NCBI RefSeq assembly: GCF_001417775.1
Contig: NZ_BBZJ01000018.1
Coordinates: 269,942 to 333,941, forward strand
Direction: 5' to 3'
From: Streptomyces sp. TP-A0356
Lineage (GTDB): Bacteria > Actinomycetota > Actinomycetes > Streptomycetales > Streptomycetaceae
Length of the DNA stretch: 64,000 bases
Below are positions 39,289-47,871 of the stretch, piece after piece. Made by a program: the position numbers and the translations under genes. Under the pieces are notes generated by a model that was given only the letters and a program-made list of their open reading frames with translations, was not told where the DNA came from and did not search any database. The first letter of the stretch is position 1; each line of letters starts with the position of its first letter.

Positions 39289-40800
39289 TCAGTGAGTACG
39301 GGCCGGTTCAGGGGCGGCCGATTCGGCCGCGGCGGCGATGTTGCGGGCCATGCCACCGAAGACCGCGGCGTGGAAGGGGGCCACGCCCCACCAGTACACG
39401 TGCCCGGCCAGGCCGTGCGGATGGAACAGGGCCCGCTGCCGGTACACCGTGCGCCCCTGTGGGTCTCGGTCGACGGCCATCTCCAGCCAGGCCAGGCCAG
39501 GCAGCCGCATCTCCGCGCGCAGCCGGAGCAGCCGGCCCGGCTCGATCTCCTCCACTCGCCAGAAGTCCAGGCTGTCGCCGACCCTCAGCCGGGTCGCGTC
39601 CCGGCGGCCCCGACGCAGGCCGACACCACCCACCAGGGTGTCCAGCCAGCCCCGCAGGGACCAGGCGAGCGGCGAGGAGTACCAGCCGTTCTCGCCGCCG
39701 ATCGCCTCCACCACCCGCCACAGGGCCTGCGGCGACGCCGCGACCGTGCGCTCGCGGTGATCCGTGTAGAGGCTCCCGCCCGCCCAGTCGGGGTCGGTGG
39801 GCAGCGGATCGCTGGGGGCGCGGGGAATCGAGGCCGAGGACCACCTGGTGGCAACGTCCGCGTCCTGCACGCGCCTCAGAGCCAGCCGGATCGCCTGGTC
39901 GAGGTTAACCGGTGCCTCCGGCGGGTCCGGCACATAACGGACGATGTCCCGCTCGGCGCAGACCACCTCGTGCTTCAGGGACTCGACCAACGGGCGCGCG
40001 AGAGCGCCCGGCACCGGGGTGACCAGACCGACCCACAGGCTGGACAGCCGGGGGGTGAGCAGCGGAACCGGGAGGATGACGCGTTTCGGTAGCCCGGCGA
40101 CGACGGCGTACTGCCGCATCATCTCCTCGTACGTGACGATGTCCGGTCCGCCGATGTCGAAGGCACGGTTCACGTCGTACGGAAGCCTCGCGCATCCCAC
40201 GAGGAAGCGCAGCACGTCGCGGACGGCGATCGGCTGGATGCCGGTGCGCACCCAGCTCGGGGTCACCATCACGGGCAGCCGCTCGGTCAGATACCGCAGC
40301 ATCTCGAACGAGGCCGAACCCGACCCGATGATCACGGCTGCCCGCAGTACGGCGGTGGGCACGCCCGAGGCCAGGAAGATGCGGCCCACTTCGGCGCGGG
40401 ACCGCAGATGGGGCGAGAGTGCGTGCTCGGGTACTCCGGAAGGGCTCAGACCGCCGAGGTAAACGATCCGGCGGATTCCGGCGGCACGCGCCTGCTCACC
40501 GAAGATCCTGGCCGCGCGCCTGTCGGTCTCCTCGAAGCCCCGACCGGTGCCCAGTGCGTGCACCAGGTAGTACGCGACGTCCATGCCCTTCATGGCCGCG
40601 CGCACGGCCCACTCGTCCGTCACGTCCCCGCGCACGGCCTCCACCTGCCCAGACCACGGATGGTCCCGCAGCTTGCCGGGGGCGCGGGCCAGGCAGCGCA
40701 CGTTGTGCCCGGCGGCCAGCAGCTCCGGCACCAGCCTGCCGCCGATGTAACCGGTGGCACCGGTGACCAGACAGCGCAGCGGCCGGTCGTCGTCGGTCAT
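39289..40800 (-). CDS. SDR-family NAD(P)-binding protein with DUF2867-type C-terminal domain
   Basis: The 503-residue protein has an N-terminal atypical short-chain dehydrogenase domain with VTGATGYIGGRLVPEL, the NAD(P) site, and RIVYLGGLSP near 110. The C-terminal about 170 residues have ENGWYSSPLAWSLRGWLDTLVGGVGLRRGRRD and LRLRAEMRLPGLAWLEM, typical of the DUF2867 domain fused to these proteins in actinobacteria. The reaction is unknown. The ATG at 40800 starts MTDDDRPLRCLV; an in-frame ATG at 40815 is possible and neither has a strong ribosome-binding site. It is the first gene of a likely two-gene operon with photolyase, so a light- or stress-related role is an inference from context. Confidence 0.8.
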   Translation of the reverse strand: MTDDDRPLRCLVTGATGYIGGRLVPELLAAGHNVRCLARAPGKLRDHPWSGQVEAVRGDVTDEWAVRAAMKGMDVAYYLVHALGTGRGFEETDRRAARIFGEQARAAGIRRIVYLGGLSPSGVPEHALSPHLRSRAEVGRIFLASGVPTAVLRAAVIIGSGSASFEMLRYLTERLPVMVTPSWVRTGIQPIAVRDVLRFLVGCARLPYDVNRAFDIGGPDIVTYEEMMRQYAVVAGLPKRVILPVPLLTPRLSSLWVGLVTPVPGALARPLVESLKHEVVCAERDIVRYVPDPPEAPVNLDQAIRLALRRVQDADVATRWSSASIPRAPSDPLPTDPDWAGGSLYTDHRERTVAASPQALWRVVEAIGGENGWYSSPLAWSLRGWLDTLVGGVGLRRGRRDATRLRVGDSLDFWRVEEIEPGRLLRLRAEMRLPGLAWLEMAVDRDPQGRTVYRQRALFHPHGLAGHVYWWGVAPFHAAVFGGMARNIAAAAESAAPEPARTH

Positions 40801-41306
40801 GCCGATCGCACGCATGCCTGTCGAGTGCGCCTTGTCCTGCGACGGCCGACGGACCGGGGGGCAGGAAACGTCATGGCTCTCATGTCCTCCCGGGACGTTC
40901 CCCCTCCGATGTGCTCTGTCGCTGTTCTCCTCAGCCCATGCTTGGGCCCGAGGACGAAGACCGCAACCTCGCCGGTCCCGGCCGGAGGGTGGTGACCACG
41001 GGGTCGGCACACGCCTGGGTGCCAACCGTATGGGTCGGTCTCACTTCGGACGGGGCCGAAAGGCGCGTGACAGACCCCCGGGACGGCGAGGACGGGTTGC
41101 GGCAGGGACGTGCCCGATCCGTGCCCGTAAGTGCGCAGGTCAGAGGTCTGGGGGTTCTTTGTTGTCTAGACCGGTGGGTGGTGACGCACCACAAGTGTGA
41201 CGAAGGTCGTAGAGGTGGAAGCCGTCCGGGCGACCCGCAGCGGCGCGAGCCCGACGCCACTTCCGGCCGAACGAGGTGCGCCGGAAGGCCGCAGTGCACA
41301 CAAGCC
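40801..41306. other. Intergenic region with a partial tRNA-terminator-like sequence
   Basis: No gene is seen. At 41137-41166 the text AGGTCAGAGGTCTGGGGG followed by TTCTTTGTTGTC resembles the tRNA-Gly terminator segment at 33602-33630, perhaps a further decayed copy. The promoter of the photolyase operon should be at the left side. Confidence 0.4.
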
Positions 41307-41334
41307 GGGGGCCCCGGAGTGATCCGGGGCCCCC
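41307..41334. terminator. Terminator after the exported beta-propeller gene
   Basis: A perfect 12-bp stem (GGGGGCCCCGGA, arms 41307-41318 and 41323-41334) with a 4-nt loop, 25 nt past the minus-strand stop at 41360. Confidence 0.75.
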
Positions 41335-41359
41335 TGGTGTTTCCGACGCGGGGAGCGGT

Positions 41360-42430
41360 CTACTTTCGCTCGTCGCGGTCGGCGGCGACGAAGAGCAGGC
41401 CCTTCGGGCTGGCGACGGCGTTGCCGAAGGCAGTGACCGTGCCGGTCTTCAGGCTGAGAGTGCCGAGACCGCCCTTCGCGGAGACGAACGCCTCGCCCTT
41501 GGTGAAGTGGCCGGTGACGGCAACGACCTGGCCCTTGGCGCTGTCCACCACGTAGAGGGTGCCCTCGGTGGAGGTCGCAAAGGCGGTGTCGTCGACCTGC
41601 TGGCTCAGCGGCAGAACGTCGGCGCGCTGCTTCTTCGTCCCCCAGTTCTTGACGAAGACCGCCTGCTGGTCGCCCTGACCGTCGAGCAGCAGGCTACCGC
41701 CGAGGCCAGGCACGCTGCGCGGGACGAAGGTGCTGGAGTCCGGGTCGGTGAGGTTGAGCGCGCCGGCTTTGCCGGTCACCAGGTTGGTGGCGGTGATGTT
41801 GTCGTCGAAGACCGGGGTGGTCTTGGCGGTGGTGCCGTGGAAGCTGACCTTGTAAAGCGCGGGGCGGCCGGCGGTGCTGCCCTTGGCGTCCGCGGTCGGG
41901 TTGGAGGCGACGATGTAGACGACGCCGTTCCGGACACTGACGTTGTCGGTGCCGCCGCCGTGCGGCAGCGAGCTGAAGTGGTAGTGCTTGACGGCGTGGT
42001 GCTTACTGTCCGGGTCGATGGTGTAAGCGCTGCTGTCGCCGTCCTCGTTGACCGTGGCGATGACCTGCCCGGTGCGCTTGTCGGCGCCGAGACCGTCGAC
42101 CTTGCCGGCCACGTCCCAGTGCGCCACCTCCTTGCCGTGCTTGTCGAACTCCACCACGGTGCTGTTCTTGGTGCCGTTGGCAGCGGGCTCACCCTTGGAG
42201 CCAACACCGTTCTGGTAACCGACGAAGAGCTTGTCGCCGAGCCGGGCGATGTCGTCCGCTCCGGTCAGCTTCCCCCCGGCATGGGCGAACACGGTCGTGG
42301 AGAAGCCCGCGGGCACGGTCGCCGACGTCGTGGCGGCACCCGCCGACGCCGAGAAGCCGAGCCCGGTGACGGCCACAGCCGCGACGGCTGCCGCGCAGTT
42401 GCGGACGAACTTGGTGGACATCCTTGCCAT
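41360..42430 (-). CDS. Exported beta-propeller protein (NHL/SMP-30-like)
   Basis: The 356-residue protein has a Sec signal peptide (basic start MARMSTKFVRN, hydrophobic AAAVAAVAVTGLGFSASA, cleavage near residue 33). The mature protein has repeating strands of the type LGDKLFVGYQNGVG, GQVIATVNEDGDS, NGVVYIVASNP and GTLYVVDSAKGQVVAV, consistent with a six-bladed propeller. No catalytic residues are clear; it could bind a ligand or be a lactonase-like enzyme. ATG at 42430 is preceded by AAGGA at good distance. A 20-bp palindrome (42535-42554) lies about 105 nt upstream, and a strong terminator follows, so it is a single, probably regulated, transcription unit. Confidence 0.78.
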   Translation of the reverse strand: MARMSTKFVRNCAAAVAAVAVTGLGFSASAGAATTSATVPAGFSTTVFAHAGGKLTGADDIARLGDKLFVGYQNGVGSKGEPAANGTKNSTVVEFDKHGKEVAHWDVAGKVDGLGADKRTGQVIATVNEDGDSSAYTIDPDSKHHAVKHYHFSSLPHGGGTDNVSVRNGVVYIVASNPTADAKGSTAGRPALYKVSFHGTTAKTTPVFDDNITATNLVTGKAGALNLTDPDSSTFVPRSVPGLGGSLLLDGQGDQQAVFVKNWGTKKQRADVLPLSQQVDDTAFATSTEGTLYVVDSAKGQVVAVTGHFTKGEAFVSAKGGLGTLSLKTGTVTAFGNAVASPKGLLFVAADRDERK

Positions 42431-42534
42431 GAGATTCCTTAAGCCGTGAGGGTGGGGGGCTCGTGTCCGACCCTTCGCGGAATGCATGGCGCACTTGTGG
42501 CCCTGAACAAGCCCACAGACAACACGCGGATTAA

Positions 42535-42554
42535 CGTCTACACCTATGTAGACG
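42535..42554. promoter_or_regulatory. Perfect palindromic operator candidate
   Basis: CGTCTAC-N6-GTAGACG, seven perfectly paired bases per half-site, lies in the AT-richer leader upstream of the exported propeller gene. The rest of 42431-42640 contains nothing else I recognise. The size suits a dimeric repressor or activator. Confidence 0.5.
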
Positions 42555-42649
42555 CTGATGGCCCAGACCCGCTCCCCTCGGCATCGGACAGGCGCCCGGC
42601 GCAGTGCTGGGACCTCTGTCCCGTGCGGCTCCTGACCGGTCAGTGTGAC

Positions 42650-42686
42650 GCGGCCCCGGCGTGTCCCGAGGACATGCCGGGGCCGC
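42650..42686 (-). terminator. Terminator after the protease gene
   Basis: A 17-bp stem with one wobble pair (arms 42650-42666 and 42670-42686, GCGGCCCCGGC core) and a 3-nt loop, 17 nt beyond the minus-strand stop at 42704. Confidence 0.75.
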
Positions 42687-42703
42687 TCGGCGATGGTCGG
42701 CCG

Positions 42704-44561
42704 TCAGCCGAAGAGGTTGTACTGCTGCCAGCCGGTGCCGATCGTCACAGGGGTGCTGAAGATGTCGGACGTGGCCTTGCCCGTGCCCGGGTACAGGTAG
42801 AGCGTGCCGGCCGGGGTGCGTGCGACGAGGTCGGCCCTGCCGTCCCCGGTGATGTCGCCGACGGTGTCGAACGCGTTGAACTGGCCCCACGTACGGACGT
42901 GGATCCGGGTGCCGAACGCCCCCGAACCGGACTTGCCGGTGCCCGGGTAGACGTAGACGTAGGAGTTGCTGCTGCTGCGGGCGATCAGGTCCGCCTTGCC
43001 GTCGCCCGTGAAGTCGCCGTGGCCGAGAAGCCGGTTGTACTGGTTCCAGCCGCTGCTGACCGCGACCGGTGAGCCGAAGGTGCCGTTGCCCATGCCCGGG
43101 TAGATGTAGAGGGTCCCGCTCGCCGTCACCGACAGCAGGTCGGGCAGGGCGTCGCCGGTGACGTCGCCGGGCGCGACGATCTGCGTACGGGTGGACCAGT
43201 TGCCGAAGACCATGGTGGTGGCCCAGCTGTTGCTCGCCGGGATGTAGTGCCGCCAGTAGACGGCGCCGGTGGAGGCGCGGCGGATGATCTGGTCCTGGTA
43301 GCCGTCCCGGTTGAGGTCGGTCTGCAGGATGACGTTCTTGTCGCTGTAGGAACCCCAGGGGATCCGCGTGCCGAAGGACGTGCCCTTGGAGTCGTACTCG
43401 AAACCGGAGTTGTCGGACGCGCGGCGCACGAACAGGTCGGCGTTGGCATCGCCGCTCAGGTTGGTGTCGTCGAGACGCGGGTAGGCCGCGCCGACGTACG
43501 TGCTCACCTTCGTGAAGACGCTGTACGAGCCGGAGGCCACGCAGTTCTCGACGCCCCAGGAGACCACGCCGACGATCTTGCCGCCGACGATCAGCGGGCC
43601 GCCCGAGTCACCGTTGCAGGCGGCGACGGTGCCGCTGTCCGAGCCGGTGGCCGGGGTGCCGGCGCAGACCATGTGGCCCGCGACGAAGTTGGTGGTGTAG
43701 GTGCTGGAGCAGGTGGCGTCCGAGACCATGGGAAGGGTTGCGGTGCGCAGCGTCTGCGAGATGTCGCCGCTGGTGGAGCTGGTGCGGCCCCAGCCGTACA
43801 GGGTGGCCTTGGTACCCGCGGTGTAGGAGGAGGCGTCGTTCGACGTGGTGATGTTGATGGGCTTGGCGCTGACCGGGTTCGGCAGCGTCAGGACCGCGAT
43901 GTCGTTGTCGACCGTCGTCGAGTTGAAGGACGGGTGGTTCCACTGCCGCCATACGCCGGAGACGGTGCCTCCGTGCAGGTCGACGGAGCCGTCGCTGTTG
44001 TCGGTCGGCAGTTGGCTGGTGCCGGTGACAATGGTGCCGTTCGCGTGCCAGTCGTAGCCCTTGACGCAGTGCGCGGCGGTGAGGATCTTCGTCGGGGACA
44101 CGACCGAGCCGCCGCAGAAGAAGCCGACGTCGTCCGTGGTGTCGCTGGTGCCCTTGTCGTCGTAGTACCAGAGCTGGGCCATCCACGGCGCCGTGGCGAT
44201 CGTGGTCTCCGTACCGCCGATGATCTTCGGGTCGACGGTGGACGGCGAGGTGGTCGAGGACCTGGCGGTGGGCGGCGCGGTGGTCGCGGACGGGGCGGTG
44301 GGCCGCGCGGTGGTCGCGGACGGCTTGGACCGCGTCCGCGAGGCGTGGTCGGTCCGCAGTGCGCCCTTCACGCGGGCCGTCAGTTGGGTCTGGGAGGGGA
44401 CCGCGGCCCTCACCGGGGTGGGAGCAGCCGGGGGAAGCGTGGGCGGACGCGAAAGAGAGGGCGCCGGCGAGGGCGGCGGCGAGCGCCACCGCTGCGGGAA
44501 CGACTCTCCGCGCCCGTCGCCTCCGTCTTGCGCCCTTGTTGGCCCTGTGGGCAGAGAACAC
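42704..44561 (-). pseudogene. Secreted trypsin-like protease with FG-GAP repeats, frameshifted after the signal peptide
   Basis: From GTG 44561 (GGGAG 6 nt upstream) the gene encodes an Arg-rich signal peptide (hydrophobic VVPAAVALAAALAGALSFASAHA). A run of five G on the plus strand at 44430-44434 then puts the rest in another frame; removing one base rejoins them as SPAAPTPVRA. Downstream is a full S1 protease: activation site IIGG, His in TAAHC, Asp in DNDIAVL, Ser in GDSGGP. After it come about five FG-GAP/VCBS-type segments (GDVTGDALPDLL, GDFTGDGKADLI, GDITGDGRADLV). The enzyme would be secreted and self-activating. As read, the gene cannot make an exported protease. A sequencing error or a slippage-prone switch in the homopolymer are both possible. 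Confidence 0.72.
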
Positions 44562-45114
44562 TCAGGTCTCCCGTCGGTGAAAGGGGTCTTCTCGCACGCG
44601 GACAGGGAGAAAGCCGTCGACCGACGGCAGCTCGTGGATACCGCCAACTGGTTCGGGACCAACGCGTTCCCGAAATTCTGTTCCCCGCCCGGCGGCCGCC
44701 CGACCATATGGTCAATCAAGAATTGACGCGAGACCGTCCAGGAAACGAATGCGGAACAATCGCACAAGGCTTTGCAAAGTCACTGCAGTTGGCGAAGGTG
44801 CCGGAGACTACCCTGACCGTCGCTCAGCGAGACTCGCTGAGTTGTGCGCGCCAACGGCGCGGAGTGGGTTGGCAGTTCCGCCCGCACTTCGGGACCTCCG
44901 GCGTCAACGCGGCTCCGGACCCGGCCTCGCGGGCCTACGAACGTTGGGCATGGCGCTCGGTGAACGCAGGCGCCGCCGATGACGTGAGATCGCGGACCGA
45001 CCGCGCGAACCACCACGCCGCCGGGCACTGTTCACCGCTTGTCCTCCGTGAGGGGACCTGGTGGTCGACCACGTCCGGGAGATTGACGCGCCTTTCCGAT
45101 CACAGGAGGACACG
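44562..45114. promoter_or_regulatory. Divergent intergenic region, 553 nt
   Basis: The region lies between the divergent protease and phosphoesterase genes. It includes AT-richer parts around 44690-44800 and a perfect 19-bp palindrome at 44823-44841. Coding-like frames are not supported by codon use. An excellent ribosome-binding site, AGGAGG, closes it at 45105-45110. Confidence 0.45.
44823..44841. promoter_or_regulatory. Perfect 19-bp palindrome
   Basis: CTCAGCGAG-A-CTCGCTGAG, nine paired bases around a central A, lies 274 nt upstream of the phosphoesterase start and 262 nt upstream of the protease start, with AT-rich sequence to its left. It is a plausible operator shared by the two divergent genes, or a hairpin. 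Confidence 0.45.
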
Positions 45115-46146
45115 ATGAGACAGTGGCGTTATGCAGCATCCACCGCGGTTGCCCTGAGCGTGTTGTCCATCACCCTGTCCACCGGGTCGGCGCCGGCCGG
45201 CGCGGCCACCGCCGGTTCCCCCGACTCCCGGTTCACCTTCGCGGTGATCGGTGACGTTCCCTACGGGAACGCCGAGATCGCCCAGTTCCCCAAAGTCGTC
45301 CAGCAGATCAACGCCGATCCCGACGTGCAGTTCGTGGATCACCTCGGTGACATCAAGAACGGCTCGTCCGTGTGCAGTGACGCCTACTTCCAGATGATCA
45401 AGTCGGACTTCGACCAGTTCAAGGACCCGCTGGTCTACACCGTTGGCGACAATGAGTGGACCGACTGCCACCGGCCGAACAACGGCCCGTACAACCCGCT
45501 CGAACGCCTCGCCACGATCCGCAGAGTGTTCTTCCCGAGTCCCGGCCGGACACTCGGGCAGAACAGTGTCCGCGTCGCCTCGCAGGCAAACCAGGGATAC
45601 CCCGAGGATGTCCGCTACACCCGGGCGGACGTGGCCTTCGCCGCGCTGCACATCGTCGGCAGCAACAACAGCATGGCGCCGTGGACCGGCAACACCCAGC
45701 CCACCCCGGAGCAGGCCGCCGAGGTCCTCGGCCGCACCGCCGCCGTGGTCCAGTCGATCCGCGAGACCTTCGACGGGGCCCGGCGCCACCACGACAAGGC
45801 CGTCGCCCTGCTCACCCAGGCCGACATGTTCGACCCGACGGTGACCGCCCCGTCGTACGCCGACTACTACGCCTGCCAGCCGATCGTCGACGCGATCGCC
45901 CAGGAATCCGCCCGATTCCGCGGCCCGGTGTACCTGTTCAACGGCGACAGCCACGTCTACAACGCCGACCAGCCGCTGGCCGCCGGCTCCAAGTGGCTGT
46001 CGTTCTACAAGCAGACGGCCGCTGTGCCCAACCTGCACCGCGTCACCGTCGACGGGTCCGGCAACGCCACCAACTACCTCAAGGTGACGGTCGACCCCGG
46101 CAGCCCGCAGGTCCTCAACTGGACCCGCGTGCCCTTCACCTCCTGA
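45115..46146 (+). CDS. Secreted calcineurin-like metallophosphoesterase
   Basis: The 343-residue protein has a Sec signal peptide (MRQWRYAAST, hydrophobic AVALSVLSITLSTGSA, cleavage after GAA near residue 31). The di-metal phosphoesterase motifs follow in order: IGDVPYG near 47, DHLGDIKNG near 75, VGDNEWTDC near 111, LHIVGSNN near 182, and GDSHVYNADQPL near 280. The GDNEW form is usual for this exported family. It should hydrolyse phosphate esters outside the cell, but the substrate is unknown. The ribosome-binding site AGGAGG 5 nt before ATG 45115 is near-optimal, so expression may be high. Its end abuts the fragmentary alpha/beta-hydrolase gene. Confidence 0.85.
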   Translation: MRQWRYAASTAVALSVLSITLSTGSAPAGAATAGSPDSRFTFAVIGDVPYGNAEIAQFPKVVQQINADPDVQFVDHLGDIKNGSSVCSDAYFQMIKSDFDQFKDPLVYTVGDNEWTDCHRPNNGPYNPLERLATIRRVFFPSPGRTLGQNSVRVASQANQGYPEDVRYTRADVAFAALHIVGSNNSMAPWTGNTQPTPEQAAEVLGRTAAVVQSIRETFDGARRHHDKAVALLTQADMFDPTVTAPSYADYYACQPIVDAIAQESARFRGPVYLFNGDSHVYNADQPLAAGSKWLSFYKQTAAVPNLHRVTVDGSGNATNYLKVTVDPGSPQVLNWTRVPFTS

Positions 46147-46742
46147 CCACACCAGGGAGACGTCCGGCGGTCGGTGGGAAGCGTGCGGATCCGACCGACC
46201 GTCGGCCTCTTTGTCGGCGTGCGGTGCCCGAAGTGCAGGCACAGGCGTCCGACGGTCGGGACCGAGCGGCGGCGAAGCGGCGAGCCGGGCGGCCCGCTCC
46301 AGCATCGGCGGACGCGGACCGGGCAGACCGGTGCGCGGGGCAGCCACACGTCACCGTTCGCGTCCGGGGAGCTGGACAACAGCACCAGCGACCACACGAG
46401 TTCGGGCCGGTCGAGGGCGAGCAACTGGGCCACCATGCCGCCGAACGACGGGCCCACCACGTGCGCCCGGCCCAGCCCGAGCCCGGCGATCACCTCGGCG
46501 GCGTCCGATGCCGGCGCCGACAGGTCGTACTCGCCGTCGGACTTGCCCGATCTGCCGGTGTCCCGGTGGTCGTAGCGCGCCACGAAGTAGCCGTCCACGG
46601 CGAGCAGTCGGCACAGTTCGTCCGGCCACACGATGCCGGGCGCCGTACCGCCTATCCCCGGCAGCACCGCCGGATCACGGCGGCTGCCGAACGTCTCCGT
46701 CCACAGCCGCAGTCCGTCCCGCGTCGTGATTGGCCTCTCCAC
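46074..46742 (-). pseudogene. Truncated and frameshifted alpha/beta hydrolase
   Basis: From GTG 46742 the first about 140 residues are a normal alpha/beta hydrolase: LRLWTETFGS, the oxyanion-type PGIGGTAPGIVWP, RYDHRDTGRSG and the nucleophile elbow GPSFGGMVAQLLAL. After SSSPDANGD the frame loses similarity; a neighbouring frame continues with GLPGPRPPMLERAARLAA for about 20 residues, so there is a frameshift near 46330-46345. The C-terminal part with the acid and the catalytic His is missing, and the open frame runs into the end of the phosphoesterase gene. The gene is therefore inactive. Relatives are usually about 280 residues. Confidence 0.72.
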
Positions 46743-46805
46743 TGAGCTGTTCTTCCCCTTGGTAGTGTGCGCAGGACCGCCGATCACCCGTCCCTGGGGG
46801 ACCAC

Positions 46806-47339
46806 ATGACCCGCGCCCGCACGGCACTTGTCCTGATTGATCTGCAGCGGTGGATCGTCGACATGCCGTGGCAGCCGGTCAGCGGTGACGCCGTGGTCGA
46901 CGCGTGTGGAAGGCTGCGCGAGCACTTCACGAACGCCGACTCCTCGACCGTCGTCCTCGTCCGGTACGTACGGGCCGACGGCGCCGACGGCGGCATCGGT
47001 GCCGCCCCCAACCAGCTGGTCCCCGCCTGCGCACCGCGCACCGGCGACCACCTGGTGACCAAGAACGGCCTCGACGCCTTCGAGGGCACCGAACTGCACG
47101 ACGTCCTGCGCCGCGAGGAGGTCGCCGAGGTGGTGGTCGCCGGACTGTCCACCGCACACGGTGTCGCGGCCACGGCCGCGACGGCGCTGCGCCTGGGCTA
47201 CAACGTGGTGGTCGTCTCCGACGCCACCGCGAGCGTGGACGAGGCGCAGCACCGCGAGGCGCTCGACCGGCTCACCGCGCTCGGCGCGCGCACCGCCCTG
47301 GTGGCGGATCTCCTGGCCACACAGATCGCCGGGAACTGA
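46806..47339 (+). CDS. Isochorismatase-like hydrolase lacking the catalytic cysteine
   Basis: The 177-residue protein has the cysteine-hydrolase/isochorismatase fold. The catalytic Asp is in LVLIDLQRW at the N-terminus, the catalytic Lys in VTKNGLDAFEGTEL near residue 82, and the strand VVVAGLSTAHGVAATAATAL near 105-125 is where the nucleophilic Cys usually stands (ATxxCVxxT). Here that place reads HGVA, so the Cys is replaced by Gly, as in true isochorismatases (PhzD, EntB type) rather than nicotinamidases. It could therefore hydrolyse a vinyl ether, or have lost activity. ATG at 46806 follows GGGGGA by 6 nt. It is divergent from the broken hydrolase gene. Confidence 0.82.
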   Translation: MTRARTALVLIDLQRWIVDMPWQPVSGDAVVDACGRLREHFTNADSSTVVLVRYVRADGADGGIGAAPNQLVPACAPRTGDHLVTKNGLDAFEGTELHDVLRREEVAEVVVAGLSTAHGVAATAATALRLGYNVVVVSDATASVDEAQHREALDRLTALGARTALVADLLATQIAGN

Positions 47340-47728
47340 CCCGGCGACCGGCGGTCGGGCCGCTACTGGTGGCTGACCGCCGTGGGCTTGACCACGTACA
47401 CGATCCGGTGCTCGGCGTCCGGCGGCGGGCCGTCCAGCTTCATGCCGTACCCGGACGCCTTCCTGCCGGGCGCGAACAACACCGCCCCGACCTACACCCT
47501 GAAGCTGTCCGACAGCACCGCGAAGCTGACCCGCATCTTCGGCGTCAACGACACGGCCACCGTGATCAACCCCGCCAAGGGCGCCCCGGCCAAGGCCAAG
47601 CTCGGCCTGACCGGCCCGGACTCAAACCGCTGGATCCCCGGCCGCGACGGCGGCACGCTGCCCCGCCGGGGCCGGGGCGGGCCAGGTGGGCGAAGGCGTG
47701 CCGGGGGGGGCGCCGTACCAACACGCGA
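47340..47728 (+). other. Coding-like fragment of unknown origin, then degraded sequence
   Basis: Roughly 47352-47640 in one plus-strand frame has strong Streptomyces codon bias and reads as a normal protein piece (GRYWWLTAVGLTTYTI, LKLSDSTAKLTRIFGVNDTATVINPAKG). It has no convincing start or ribosome-binding site and dissolves into GC-rich low-complexity sequence after DSNRWIPGRD. It looks like the remains of a larger exported protein gene. The family is not recognised. Confidence 0.4.
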
Positions 47729-47780
47729 AGCTCCTGGCAGGTGTGGGGGTCTTGATCGAGACCCGTGCCTGCCAGGAGCT
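47729..47780. terminator. Large inverted repeat, terminator or mobile-element end
   Basis: AGCTCCTGGCAGG (47729-47741) pairs perfectly with CCTGCCAGGAGCT (47768-47780), and an inner GGGTCT/AGACCC pair closes around TTGATCG-type sequence. It stands between gene debris and the convergent peptide gene. It could be a bidirectional terminator or the residue of an insertion-sequence end. Confidence 0.5.
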
Positions 47781-47871
47781 CTGTCGTTCCGTACGGCCTG
47801 CATCCGCCTTGCCGGCCCCGATCACGCCGTGGGGCCGGGGGGACATCAGCGAGCGGCGGTCAGGCTGTCGG

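Noticed and set aside
45100-46347. Minus-strand frame opposite the phosphoesterase as a gene
   Set aside because: Apart from about 20 residues belonging to the broken alpha/beta hydrolase at its start, it is the antisense of the phosphoesterase gene.
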